Of a DNA stretch of 64,000 nt, positions 36,517 through 46,275 are shown in pieces. The position numbers and the translations under genes are program-made. The notes under the pieces were generated by a model, which searched no databases, was not told the origin of the DNA, and saw only the letters and a program-made list of their open reading frames with translations. Source of the DNA: Thermoplasmata archaeon (GTDB taxonomy: Archaea > Thermoplasmatota > Thermoplasmata > Lutacidiplasmatales > UBA184); NCBI GenBank assembly GCA_027314915.1, contig DAHUZZ010000002.1:1-64000 (forward strand). The letters are read 5' to 3'. Each line of letters opens with the position of its first letter. Position 1 is the first letter of the stretch.

Positions 36517-37311
36517 CTATCGTTCCCGCGCTCCGCCGGAGGATCGGAGGCCGCACAGAAGCTCGTGGACCTCGCGCATGTCCCGGGCCTCGAGGCGCCG
36601 TAGCGGCGGCTCGACCGACCTCGCCAGGTTCATCGAACGGTAGTGCGGCCCGTACTCCGGGAGTCCCGTGAACCAGATGGCGGCCCGTAGTCCCGCGCGT
36701 CGCGCCCCCTCGAGGTCGGGCCAGGCATCCCCGATGTGCACCGCCGATCCCGGTTCGGCCCCTGCCAGGCGGAGGGCGTGCCAGAAGATCTCCGGGGCGG
36801 GCTTGGCCCACGGCAGCTCGTCGCTGAAGTACATCGCATCGAAGGGTTCCGAGAGGCCGAGCCGGGCGAGCACGCGTCGCAGCGCGAGGCCGCGCTCCCC
36901 CACGGTGTTCCCCACGACGAGGAGGGTCCAGCCTTCCTCGCGCAGCTCCCGAAGCACCGGGCCCGCCCCCGGTGCGGCGCGGAACGGCTGTCGGAGGACG
37001 AGCTCGTCCAGCTCCTCGAGGTAGGTCGCCGGGTCCGGGCGGCGCGTCAGGCGCTCGCCGGCCCGGAGCAGCTGCTCGGCGGGTGGAACGCTCTTCCCCT
37101 CGTGCGCGGCCGCCGTCGCCTCGGCGAGCGAGCGTTCGACCTCGGCGGAGATCGCCGGCCCGGACCGTCCCGGGGCGCCGTCAGGGCCCGGGGCGTGGGC
37201 GAGCGCGGCCGACGCGAGCTCGACCTGGGCCCGGTAGTACTCCTCCTCGGAGGAGGGTTCGAGGTGGATCAGGGTGTGCCAGACGTCGAAGGTCGCGACG
37301 GGCCGGCCCAC
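36517..37311 (-). CDS. HAD-superfamily hydrolase (GTG start inferred at 37311; track ORF extends to 37398)
   Basis: 'ATFDVWHTLIHL', 'TLLVVGNTVGERG', 'KPAPEIFWHALRLAGAEPGSAVHIGDAWPDLEGARRAGLRAAIWF'. Confidence 0.8.
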   Translation of the reverse strand: MGRPVATFDVWHTLIHLEPSSEEEYYRAQVELASAALAHAPGPDGAPGRSGPAISAEVERSLAEATAAAHEGKSVPPAEQLLRAGERLTRRPDPATYLEELDELVLRQPFRAAPGAGPVLRELREEGWTLLVVGNTVGERGLALRRVLARLGLSEPFDAMYFSDELPWAKPAPEIFWHALRLAGAEPGSAVHIGDAWPDLEGARRAGLRAAIWFTGLPEYGPHYRSMNLARSVEPPLRRLEARDMREVHELLCGLRSSGGARER

Positions 37312-37430
37312 CCCGGGGACAGCGGTTCCGCCCTTGATAAGCGGTCCGGCGGCCCCCGGGTCGCCGGCGGGGGCGCGTTCCGGGGGCGTCGGTCGCACCG
37401 TTCAGCGGTCGGAAGAGAATCCAAATCATA

Positions 37431-39983
37431 ATGGGACCCCCGCCTGTCGATGCGCCGATGGTCGCACCCTGGGGGCGCGTGGCGCGCCTCCTGTTCCTCG
37501 TCCTCCTCCTCGGCGTGCTGGTCGGCCTGCCGAGCGGACCGGCGGCGGCTCGCTCCCTACCTCCGGTACTCCCCCACGCCGGTCCCCCGCCGACCCCCCC
37601 GGCCCGGGCCCAGGCGGCGGCCCTTCCGTTCCCGGGCCCCTTCGCGCCGGCCTCGTCGACCCCGCCGACGTTCGAGTGGGGCCATGCCTACATCTTCTAC
37701 AGTCCGGGGGACGACGCGACCCACTTCATGGGCGAGGGAGGGGCGATGGTGGTGGACGATCACCTCCACAACATCACCACCTTCGGCGGCGAGGGCCGCG
37801 GAGGGCTGATCAACTACACGGTCAACTACAATGACTCGACGGGGGCCTTCCAGGTCGCCGTCCCCGCGCCCTCGCCGAGCGCGCGGACGAACGCGTCCTT
37901 CGCGAGCGTGCCCGGCCGGGACTTCGCCGTCCTCTTCGGCGGGCTGACCGACCTCCGCACGCAGGCGACGACGAACGACACCTGGGTGTACTACTTCGGG
38001 AACCAGACCTGGCAGAACGTGACGCACTCCCGGGCGCCCCCGGCGCGGGAGAGCGCGGCCTTCGCCGTGAACGCGTCGGGCAACGTCGCGCTCCTCGAGG
38101 GCGGGTGGGCGCCCGACGTCGCGTTCGGCGGCTCGACGGGTGCCGTCGTGTGGAACGATACCTGGTCGCTCAACCTCACGACCTTCGACTGGACCGAGGC
38201 GACGCGGGTGGCCGCGCCACCCCCGATGTACGGCTCGGTGATGATCTGGCAGAACGCGACGGACCGGTTCGACCTCTTCGGGGGCTGCGCCCTGAGCTGC
38301 TCCGGGGGGCTCTGGAGCTACGGCGGCGACCCGGCCGCCTGGCAGCCGGTGGCCACGAGCGGCGGACCCTCCGCCCGGGCCTCCCCGACCTTCGTGTGGG
38401 ATGCGGCCGACGGGCTCGGGATCCTCTACGGGGGGTTCACCTACGGTGCGAACGGGGTCACCGCGCTTCAAGGCGGGTACCTCTTCGACCCCGAGGGGGA
38501 CCTCTGGTCGCCGCTGGTCCTGGGGGGAGGCCCCGGGCCCCGCTTCGACGCGCCCAGCGCATGGGCCGACTTCCCGGGATGCGTGGGGTTGAACCTGATC
38601 GGAGGCAACACCTCCCTGGCCGGCCCGCCGATGAACGCCTCGGTCCTCGAGCCGACCGGCGCCCCGTCGCCCAACTGCTTCCCCTACCTCATCTCGGGCG
38701 GGGGCCCGCCGCCCAAGCCCTGCTCGGTCGCGCAATCCCCCCTCGACCTGCGGGTGATCGACAACTTCACCGGCCTGGGCGTTCCGGACGCGACGGTCGA
38801 GGTGATGGGCGGGTGCGTCGCGCGGAGCGCGATGACGAACCAGCTCGGGTACCTCAACCTCTCGCTTCCGGCCCCGGACAACCTGAGCATCGCCGCGAGC
38901 GCTCCCGGGTACCGGCTCAACGAGGTCCTCCGGCCCTTCCTGCCGAACACGACGGTGGAGCTCCTCCTGCCCCTCGCGCCGTACCCGTCCCTCCGGCTCC
39001 GTGCGTGGGGGGTCAACGCCTCGGGGGACCGGGTGCCGCTCCCGGGCGTGACCGTCGACCAGGGGACCGCCATCGTGCTCGGGACCACCGGTCCGAGCGG
39101 GTTCCTCAACGTGAGCCACGTCATCTCCGCCGGCGGCAACCTGACGCTGTACGGCGCCCGCTCCGACTACTCGACCGGGAACTCCACGGTGAGGGTGCCC
39201 TACTCGGGTCCCTTTGAGGTGAACCTCACGCTCTACCTCGCGGGCAGCCTCGATGTCCGGGCGCTGAGCTCCGCGGCCGGCAACGCTCCGATCCCCCTCG
39301 CCGCGGGGACCCTGACCGATACCGACCCCGGCAGCGGGCCGCCCCTTTCCTTCACGACCAACGGGCTCGGCTGGTACAACGTCACGCTGCTGCCCGCCGG
39401 GAACTACACCGTCTCCGCGTCGGCGCCGGGGTACTTCCCGTCCACGGTCCGGTTCGACCATCCGTGGCTCGCGACCACGACGATCACGGTGGCGCTGGCG
39501 CCGCAGCTGGGGGCCATCCTCGACGTCCTCGTCCGGAGCGCGGCCACCGGCGACTCCCTCGGCGGCGCCAGCGTGGAGCTGCTCGGGAACCCCACCCTCA
39601 CGACCAACGGGGCCGGCTACGCCAACTATTCGAACGTCCGCCCGGCCGGCCTCTACCAGGTCGTGGCGAGCGCGAGCGGGTACATCTCGAACTTCAGCTG
39701 GGTCCGGCTCGAGTACGGCGAGGTGCTCGCGCCCTACCTCGTCTACCTGCGACCGATCGCCCTCTGCCCCGGGGGACCGGCGTGCCCCGCCGAACCGACG
39801 GGGGCCTCCCCGCCGCCGTTCGGCTACCTCGGAGGCGGCGCCCTGACCTCCGCGCTCCTGGTGGCCGCCCCGGCGGCGCTCCTCGCGGCCGGTCTGCTGT
39901 ACGCGGCGCTGCTCCTCCGCGGGCGCGACCGCCCGTCCCGTCCGACCGCGGCCGCGCCCCGTCCGGGGGGTCCGGCGCGATGA
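37431..39983 (+). CDS. Secreted multidomain protein: Kelch-like N-terminal part, carboxypeptidase-regulatory-like repeats, C-terminal TM anchor
   Basis: Kelch-like 'AVLFGGLTDL...NDTWVYYFGNQTWQNVT' repeats; 'DLRVIDNFTGLGVPDATVEVMGG...TNQLGYLNLSLPAPDNLSIAASAPGY'; TM 'LTSALLVAAPAALLAAGLLYAALLL'. Confidence 0.75.
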   Translation: MGPPPVDAPMVAPWGRVARLLFLVLLLGVLVGLPSGPAAARSLPPVLPHAGPPPTPPARAQAAALPFPGPFAPASSTPPTFEWGHAYIFYSPGDDATHFMGEGGAMVVDDHLHNITTFGGEGRGGLINYTVNYNDSTGAFQVAVPAPSPSARTNASFASVPGRDFAVLFGGLTDLRTQATTNDTWVYYFGNQTWQNVTHSRAPPARESAAFAVNASGNVALLEGGWAPDVAFGGSTGAVVWNDTWSLNLTTFDWTEATRVAAPPPMYGSVMIWQNATDRFDLFGGCALSCSGGLWSYGGDPAAWQPVATSGGPSARASPTFVWDAADGLGILYGGFTYGANGVTALQGGYLFDPEGDLWSPLVLGGGPGPRFDAPSAWADFPGCVGLNLIGGNTSLAGPPMNASVLEPTGAPSPNCFPYLISGGGPPPKPCSVAQSPLDLRVIDNFTGLGVPDATVEVMGGCVARSAMTNQLGYLNLSLPAPDNLSIAASAPGYRLNEVLRPFLPNTTVELLLPLAPYPSLRLRAWGVNASGDRVPLPGVTVDQGTAIVLGTTGPSGFLNVSHVISAGGNLTLYGARSDYSTGNSTVRVPYSGPFEVNLTLYLAGSLDVRALSSAAGNAPIPLAAGTLTDTDPGSGPPLSFTTNGLGWYNVTLLPAGNYTVSASAPGYFPSTVRFDHPWLATTTITVALAPQLGAILDVLVRSAATGDSLGGASVELLGNPTLTTNGAGYANYSNVRPAGLYQVVASASGYISNFSWVRLEYGEVLAPYLVYLRPIALCPGGPACPAEPTGASPPPFGYLGGGALTSALLVAAPAALLAAGLLYAALLLRGRDRPSRPTAAAPRPGGPAR

Positions 39984-40450
39984 GGTGGTGGGACCGTCGG
40001 CCGCCCGCGACGCCGCCGGTCGTCATCGAGCGGATCCGCCCCGTCGAGGTCCCGGTCCTCACCGAGGTCAAGCGCCGGCTGGGGCGGGAGGAGCTCGCCC
40101 AGGCCGTCCTGTACGCCTACCCCAAGGTGGTGGAGGACCTCGCCCGGGGCTACGGTGTCGAGATCCCGCCGGGCTACTCGCACGAGGAGATCCTCACGAA
40201 GTGCTTCACGGAGACGATGGTCCCCTGGGCCGGGTTCTTCGACCGGCTGTACCGGATCTACGCGCCGATCCGGTACGGGGAACGCGCCCCGACCGGTACG
40301 CCGGAGGACCTGCTCGAGCTCCTCCAGAGCCTCTACGGCGCCGAGCCGATGTGGCGGCTCTACGTGGCCTCCGCGACCGGCCCGACCAACGGCGGCACGC
40401 TCCCGCCGAAGAACGGGTCCGCCTCCCCGACGGACCCCCCGGAGGACTGA
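39980..40450 (+). CDS. Hypothetical DUF4129-like protein of MoxR/DUF58 operon
   Basis: Overlaps upstream stop; 'ELAQAVLYAYPKVVEDLARGYGVEIPPGYSHEEIL'. Confidence 0.5.
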   Translation: MRWWDRRPPATPPVVIERIRPVEVPVLTEVKRRLGREELAQAVLYAYPKVVEDLARGYGVEIPPGYSHEEILTKCFTETMVPWAGFFDRLYRIYAPIRYGERAPTGTPEDLLELLQSLYGAEPMWRLYVASATGPTNGGTLPPKNGSASPTDPPED

Positions 40451-40453
40451 ACC

Positions 40454-40975
40454 ATGGCCCTCCTGCCGCCCGACCTCCTGGGGCTGCTCACCGAGCCGCG
40501 GGTGGGTCTCCCGCTCACCCTCATCGTCGCCGGCCTGGCCGCCTGGTACGCCCTGGGCACGCGCGGGGAACCCCGGCGGAGCTCGTGGGAGGCGGCCCCG
40601 CCACTCTCCGACGCGGAGTCCGTCTCCCGGACCTACCTCGCGCTCTACCGGGGCGAGTACTCCGTGGCGGTGCGCGAGATGCGCGACCGGCTCGACCGCC
40701 GGGTCCGTGCCCGCACGGGCCGGTCGATGCACGAGCTCCCCTGGCGGGGAGGTGCCCAGCGCCGCCTGGGGATCCCCGATCCCCGCCGGCTGAGGGCCAG
40801 CCGGGAGGTGCTCGACGGGCTCGAGCGATGGGCCTACCGGCTCGAGACCGGAAGCTACTTCCGCTGGGACTTCTGGCGGAGCGCCGAGAGCTCGCAGCGG
40901 GCGCTCCACGCCCGGCTCGGGTCCGGGCTCCTCCAGGCCGGCCAGACCCTCCGTCGCTTCGATCCCGCTCCATGA
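40454..40975 (+). CDS. Hypothetical protein with N-terminal TM
   Basis: Operonic ORF overlapping the moxR start. Confidence 0.5.
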   Translation: MALLPPDLLGLLTEPRVGLPLTLIVAGLAAWYALGTRGEPRRSSWEAAPPLSDAESVSRTYLALYRGEYSVAVREMRDRLDRRVRARTGRSMHELPWRGGAQRRLGIPDPRRLRASREVLDGLERWAYRLETGSYFRWDFWRSAESSQRALHARLGSGLLQAGQTLRRFDPAP

Positions 40976-42009
40976 ACTCCTCCGTCCCCACCCCCCGCGG
41001 AACAGGTCCGACCGCCGAACGACCCGGGGCCCGCCCCCCCGGGCCTCCCGTCGACGCCCCGGGCGTGCTCGCCCGGCTCAACTCCTCGGTCGGGGAGTCG
41101 GTGATCGGCTACGATCCGGTGGTCCGGCTCCTGGCGATCGCCCTCCTCTCCGAGGGGCACGTGCTCCTCGAGGGGGTCCCGGGCATCGCGAAGACGATGC
41201 TGGTGCGCCGCTTCTCGGCCTCGCTCTCGCTGTCGTTCAAGCGGATCCAGTTCACCCCCGACATGCTGCCGAGCGACATCGTCGGGACGGTGATCCTGAA
41301 CCCGGTGAGCCAGGCCTTCGAGTACCGGCGGGGCCCGGTCTTCGCGAACGTGGTCCTCGCCGACGAGATCAACCGGGCCCCGCCCAAGGTCCAGTCGGCG
41401 CTCCTCGAGGCGATGCAGGAGCGCCAGGTGACCGTCGACGGCGTGACCTACCCGCTGCCCCAGCCCTTCATGGTCATCGCGACGGAGAACCCCATCGAGC
41501 AGGAGGGCACCTACCCGCTGCCCGAGGCGGAGCTCGACCGGTTCCTCTTCCGCATCCTGATGGGCTACCCGGACGAGCCGGACGAGCGCCGGCTCCTCGA
41601 GCGGCACTCCGGGCCCGCCGTCCCCGAGGCGCGGGGGATCCCCCTGGGCGCGGAGCCGCTCGACCGGCTCGCGCGCGACGCGCTCCGCGTGACCCTCACG
41701 CCCGAGGTGCTCGACTTCGTCGTCCGGCTGATCCGGAGCACCCGGGAGGACCCGCAGATCCTGATGGGCGCCTCGCCGCGCGCGGGGGTCCAGTTCCTGA
41801 GGGCCACGAAGGCGGCGGCGCTGCTGGCCGGGCGCAGCTACGTGACCCCGGACGACGTCAAGGCGGTCGTCTTCGAGGTGCTCAACCACCGCATCCTGCT
41901 CCATCCGGACCTCCTCGCCCAGCGCTACGTCACCGGCCGCGGGGGCGTCGAGCCCCTGCTGCGCGAGGTGCTCGAGCGGAGGACCCGGGAGGTCCCGCTC
42001 CCCCGGTAG
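40972..42009 (+). CDS. MoxR-family AAA ATPase
   Basis: 'LLEGVPGIAKTMLVRRFS', 'VVLADEINRAPPKVQSALLEAMQERQVTVDG', 'FMVIATENPIEQEGTYPLPEAELDRFL'. Confidence 0.93.
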   Translation: MNSSVPTPRGTGPTAERPGARPPGPPVDAPGVLARLNSSVGESVIGYDPVVRLLAIALLSEGHVLLEGVPGIAKTMLVRRFSASLSLSFKRIQFTPDMLPSDIVGTVILNPVSQAFEYRRGPVFANVVLADEINRAPPKVQSALLEAMQERQVTVDGVTYPLPQPFMVIATENPIEQEGTYPLPEAELDRFLFRILMGYPDEPDERRLLERHSGPAVPEARGIPLGAEPLDRLARDALRVTLTPEVLDFVVRLIRSTREDPQILMGASPRAGVQFLRATKAAALLAGRSYVTPDDVKAVVFEVLNHRILLHPDLLAQRYVTGRGGVEPLLREVLERRTREVPLPR

Positions 42010-42028
42010 GCGAGGACGGTCGCGCCCG

Positions 42029-43348
42029 ATGATCTCCCGACGCGGTGCCGGATTCGTCGGGGCCGCCGTCGTCGGGATCCTCCTCGCGGTCTACACGCTC
42101 AACCTGATCGTCCTGGTGGGCGCGCTCGCGATCTTCGCGGCCGTCGGGGGCGAGCTCGTCTACTTCCATCTCGCGACGCCCCCGGCCTCGGAGCTCGAGT
42201 TCGGGGTGCGGCGGACGGGCGCCCGGCGGGGGCTCTCCCCCGGCGCGACCGCCGAGATCGCGCTCGAGATCACCTACCTCGGCGCCCGGCCGATCTTCGC
42301 CGAGCTGCGCGACCTCCTGCCCTCGACGCTCCCGCGGGACTCCGGGACGACCGCGCTCAAGCGGTGGTGGCACCCGGGCGACCGGGCGACGATCGGCTAC
42401 GCGGTCCGCGCGGCGGGCCGGGGGAGCCACCTGGTCGGCCCGGTCGCGGTCACCCTGCGGAGCCCCCACGCGCTCGCCTGGGTCCAGCGGATCCTGCCGG
42501 AGAGCGAGGAGCCGATCCGGGTCGTCCCGCCCGCCCCCATCGCCCGGAGCCAGCGGCTCGGCCCGGCGCTCCTCACCGGGATGCAGGGCCGGCTCGCCCT
42601 CCGCCAACGGGGGTTCGGCTCGGAGTTCCGGTCGCTCCGGCCCTACCAGCTCACCGATGACCTCCGGCACGTCGCCTGGAAGCGCTCGCGGCCGGGCGCC
42701 TGGCAGGTCCGCGAGTTCGACCAGGAGAACCGGCAGGACTTCGTCCTGCTCCTCGATGTCTCCGAGGGGATGCTCGCGGGACTCCCCGGGCAGAACGCGC
42801 TCGACCGCGCGATCGAGGCGGCCTCGCTCGTCCTCGCGGCCGTGGCCCGGAACGGGGAGGACCGGGTCGGTCTCCTGTCCTACGCGGGCCGGCCCCGCCA
42901 GTACTTCGCGCCGGCCCGGGGCGAGTTCCACTTCCGCCGGCTCGCCGAGAACCTGGCCTTCCTGCAGCCGGTCGATGGCCTCTTCGATCTCGGGGCGGCG
43001 CTCGACCTGCTGACCCGGCGCCTCACGACCAACGCCCACGTGCTCGCGTTCACGGCGCTCGACGGACCGCTCGCTCCCGTGCGGCCGGCGCACCTCAAGT
43101 TCCGCTCCCGCGGCCACCACCTCTACCTCTTCCCGCCCAACCGGGCCGGCTTCTACCCGCCGCTGCCGGAGGGACGGGCCGGCGAGCTCGCGCTGCGATG
43201 GGCCGAGGCCGAGGAGCGGGCGCGGCTCGGCCGGAGCGTCGCGGAGCTCCGGGCCGAGGGGATCCCGGTCTTCCCCTACGATCGGCGCGGCGCGACCGGT
43301 CCGGTGCTCACGGCCTACGGACGGCTCCGCGCCTGGGGGCTCGCATGA
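42029..43348 (+). CDS. DUF58-domain protein
   Basis: 'EFRSLRPYQLTDDLRHVAWKRSRPGAWQVREFDQENRQDFVLLLDVS' is the DUF58 signature. Confidence 0.9.
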   Translation: MISRRGAGFVGAAVVGILLAVYTLNLIVLVGALAIFAAVGGELVYFHLATPPASELEFGVRRTGARRGLSPGATAEIALEITYLGARPIFAELRDLLPSTLPRDSGTTALKRWWHPGDRATIGYAVRAAGRGSHLVGPVAVTLRSPHALAWVQRILPESEEPIRVVPPAPIARSQRLGPALLTGMQGRLALRQRGFGSEFRSLRPYQLTDDLRHVAWKRSRPGAWQVREFDQENRQDFVLLLDVSEGMLAGLPGQNALDRAIEAASLVLAAVARNGEDRVGLLSYAGRPRQYFAPARGEFHFRRLAENLAFLQPVDGLFDLGAALDLLTRRLTTNAHVLAFTALDGPLAPVRPAHLKFRSRGHHLYLFPPNRAGFYPPLPEGRAGELALRWAEAEERARLGRSVAELRAEGIPVFPYDRRGATGPVLTAYGRLRAWGLA

Positions 43349-44208
43349 GATCGCCGGTGGACGTCGAGCCGGCCCGGCTGCTCGTGCTGCCGGTCCTCGG
43401 CTACTCCTTCCTCGCCCTCCTCCTCACGCTGGTCCCGATCTCCGGACTGGCCCTCGCCGGGATCCTGGCCGCGGCGGTGCCGCTCGCCGCCCTCCTCGCC
43501 GGTCGGTCGCAGAGCGCCCTCATCTTCGCCCCCCTGGCCGCCTGGCTCGCCGGCGTCCTGCTCGTGCTCGGCGAGGGCGGCGCGCCGACCACCCCGGGCG
43601 GGGAGCTCCTGGGCGGGCTCCTCCTCGGGGCGCCCCTCGTGCTCGCGGCCTGCGTGCTCTGGCCCGCCCGCGGCTCGCCGCTCCTCCTGCCGCTCACCGG
43701 GGTGGCCATCGTGGATGCGATGACGAACTCCGCGGCCCTCGCCCGGCTGGGCGCGGGCGGGCTCGCGGCCACGCCCGGCAACTACCTGGGCGCCTTCCTC
43801 TCGGTCAGCTCCGACCAGCTGGGCGGCTGGGCCGACCTCGTGGGCGGGGCGAGCTCCGCCCCGCTCCCGCTCCAGCTGTTCACCGACCCGGTCCTCGCCT
43901 CCCTCGCGCTCCTCGCCCTCGTGGGCGCCTTCCTCGCCTTCGTCGCGCCCGGCATCCCCGAGGGGGAGCCCGCCGACCGGCCGAGCCCGACGCTCATCCT
44001 GAGCGCCTCCGCGGGGGCCCTCGCGGCCGCGGCGTTCGAGCTCGTCGCGGCCGGCGCGCCCCGCTTCGCGCTGCTCGGGCTCGCCGCCGCCGTCGTGGCG
44101 GTGCTGGGCGCGATCCTCCTCCTCGCTCGCGCCCCCCCCGCGCCCCGGGTGCGGACCGCCCCGGCGCCGAGGAGCGCCGACCGGACGCCCGCGACCTCCG
44201 CCCGGTGA
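43345..44208 (+). CDS. Integral membrane protein of the MoxR/DUF58 operon
   Basis: Many hydrophobic segments; ATGA overlap with the DUF58 gene. Confidence 0.65.
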   Translation: MRSPVDVEPARLLVLPVLGYSFLALLLTLVPISGLALAGILAAAVPLAALLAGRSQSALIFAPLAAWLAGVLLVLGEGGAPTTPGGELLGGLLLGAPLVLAACVLWPARGSPLLLPLTGVAIVDAMTNSAALARLGAGGLAATPGNYLGAFLSVSSDQLGGWADLVGGASSAPLPLQLFTDPVLASLALLALVGAFLAFVAPGIPEGEPADRPSPTLILSASAGALAAAAFELVAAGAPRFALLGLAAAVVAVLGAILLLARAPPAPRVRTAPAPRSADRTPATSAR

Positions 44209-44254
44209 CCGCCCGGACGCGAGCCTTTTATCGGGATGCGATGGGTCGCCCGGC

Positions 44255-45277
44255 ATGGCCGAGGGAGCGATCCGGGTCGACGGCCTCTCGAAGGTCTACC
44301 ACGGGTCCGTCCGGGCGGTCGACCACATCTCCTTCGAGGTGCGCCCGGGGGAGGCGTTCGGCTTCCTAGGCCCGAACGGCGCGGGGAAGACCACCACCGT
44401 GGCCATCCTCACCGCGCTCCTCGCCCCCACCGCGGGGACGGCGATCGTCGACGGCATCGACGTCTTCTCCCACCCGGCGGAGATCAAGCGGCGGATCGGG
44501 CTCGTCTTCCAGGAGTCCACCGCGGACGCCGACCTGACCGGCCGCGAGAACCTCGAGCTGGCGGCGGCGCTCTTCAACGTCCCACGGCGCGAGGTGGCCG
44601 CCCGGATCGAGGCGCTCCTGGACCGGATGCAGATCGGCGACGCGGCCGACCGGCTCGCGAAGACCTACTCCGGCGGGATGCGGCGGAGGCTCGAGCTCGC
44701 GGTCGGCATCATCCACTCGCCCCGGGTCCTCTTCCTGGATGAGCCGACCCTCGGGCTCGACCCGCAGGGCCGGGCCGGGTTCTGGCGGTACGTGCAGGAG
44801 CTGAGGCGGGACCACGGGATGACCGTCTTCGTCACCACCCACTACCTGGACGAGGCGGACGGGCTCTGCGACCGGATCGCCATCATCGACCGCGGCCACA
44901 TCGTCGCGACCGGCACCCCCTCCGAGCTCAAGGACCGGCTCGGCGGCGACATCCTCACCGTCCGGCCGCTCGCGCCGAACGCGGGGATCGAGCCGATCCT
45001 CCGGGCCGTCCCCGGGGTCCTCTCGGTGACCGCCCAGGAGGGAAGCTTCCGGATCAAGGCCCCCCGGGGCGAGGAGCTCGTGCCGAAGCTCGTCGAGGCC
45101 TGCGCCGGCGCAGGCATCCCGCTCGCCGGCGTCTCGCTCAAGCGGCCGAGCCTGGACGAGGTGTTCCTGGAGTTCACCGGCCGCGAGTACCGCGAGGAGG
45201 AGGGCGGCATGACGCCGACCGACCGGGCGGTCCGTCTCGGGCAGGTCGCGCAGGCGATGGGACGGGGGCGGCGATGA
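44255..45277 (+). CDS. ABC transporter ATP-binding protein (DrrA/CcmA-like)
   Basis: Walker A 'GPNGAGKTTTVAIL', signature 'YSGGMRRRLELAVG', Walker B 'VLFLDEPTLGLDP'. Confidence 0.95.
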   Translation: MAEGAIRVDGLSKVYHGSVRAVDHISFEVRPGEAFGFLGPNGAGKTTTVAILTALLAPTAGTAIVDGIDVFSHPAEIKRRIGLVFQESTADADLTGRENLELAAALFNVPRREVAARIEALLDRMQIGDAADRLAKTYSGGMRRRLELAVGIIHSPRVLFLDEPTLGLDPQGRAGFWRYVQELRRDHGMTVFVTTHYLDEADGLCDRIAIIDRGHIVATGTPSELKDRLGGDILTVRPLAPNAGIEPILRAVPGVLSVTAQEGSFRIKAPRGEELVPKLVEACAGAGIPLAGVSLKRPSLDEVFLEFTGREYREEEGGMTPTDRAVRLGQVAQAMGRGRR

Positions 45278-46110
45278 TCCGCGAGCTGGGCGCGCTCACG
45301 CGCCGCGAGCTCCTGAGGCTCGCCCGGAACCCCCAGGCGATCATCACCTCGCTCCTCCTCCCGATCCTCTACCTCCTCCTCTTCGGCCAGGCGTTCAACC
45401 TGGAGAACCTGGGCGGGGGGTCGATCCCCTCCGCCTACTTCCTCGCGGCGTTCCGGGGCGCCCCGAGCTACTTCTCCTACTTCTCCGCCGGGATGGCCGG
45501 CTTCGTGGCGGTCACCGCGACCCTCTTCATCGGGGCGAACGTCATCTTCGACCGGCTCTTCGGCACGCTCAAGCGGGTGGCGGCCTCGCCCGCCGGGGCG
45601 GTGGAGATCTTCGGCTCCCGGCTGCTGGCCGGGATGATCCAGCCCATCGGGCTCGCCTTCCTCGTCCTCTTCCTCGCCGTCCTCACCGGCCACGCGGGGC
45701 TCGCCGGGCTCGACGTGACGGCGAACGTGACGGTGCTCGGGGCGATCGAGGTCCTGCTCGCGATCGTGCTGCTCTCGGCGATGTTCGCCTCGCTCTTCCT
45801 GGCCATCGGATTCTCCCTGGAGCAGCCGCAGACCTACTTCGCCGTCGTGAACGCGGTCAACCTGCCCGTCCTCCTCACCTCCGCGGCGCTCTATCCGTGG
45901 GGGACGATGCCCCCGTGGTTCCAGAACGTCGCGTCGTACAACCCCATCACGCTCGCCGTGAACGTGCTGAGGATCAACCTCTTCGCCGGCGCGGGGGCCT
46001 ACTACCCGTACGATCCGGCCGTCTACCTGCTCGGGCTGCTCGCCTGGGGCGGGGTCATGTTCCTGGTGGCGATCCTGCTCGCCCGCCGGGCGCTCGCGCC
46101 GAAGAAGTAG
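45274..46110 (+). CDS. ABC-2 type permease
   Basis: 'RRELLRLARNPQAIITSLLLPILYLLLFGQAF' and six hydrophobic segments; overlaps the ATPase gene. Confidence 0.9.
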   Translation: MIRELGALTRRELLRLARNPQAIITSLLLPILYLLLFGQAFNLENLGGGSIPSAYFLAAFRGAPSYFSYFSAGMAGFVAVTATLFIGANVIFDRLFGTLKRVAASPAGAVEIFGSRLLAGMIQPIGLAFLVLFLAVLTGHAGLAGLDVTANVTVLGAIEVLLAIVLLSAMFASLFLAIGFSLEQPQTYFAVVNAVNLPVLLTSAALYPWGTMPPWFQNVASYNPITLAVNVLRINLFAGAGAYYPYDPAVYLLGLLAWGGVMFLVAILLARRALAPKK

Positions 46111-46275
46111 GCCGTCCGGTGGGACGGGGGCGGGACGGTCCCCCGGTCCGCCCCTCCCCCGGGATCGCCCGGTGCGCCCGGAAGGACGCCGCGGTGGACC
46201 CGCCCCGCGGGCGGGAGGCCCGTGGCCGGGTCCGCCTCCGCCCCGGGCCGGCCGCGGTGGCCCTCAGCCGCTCGG

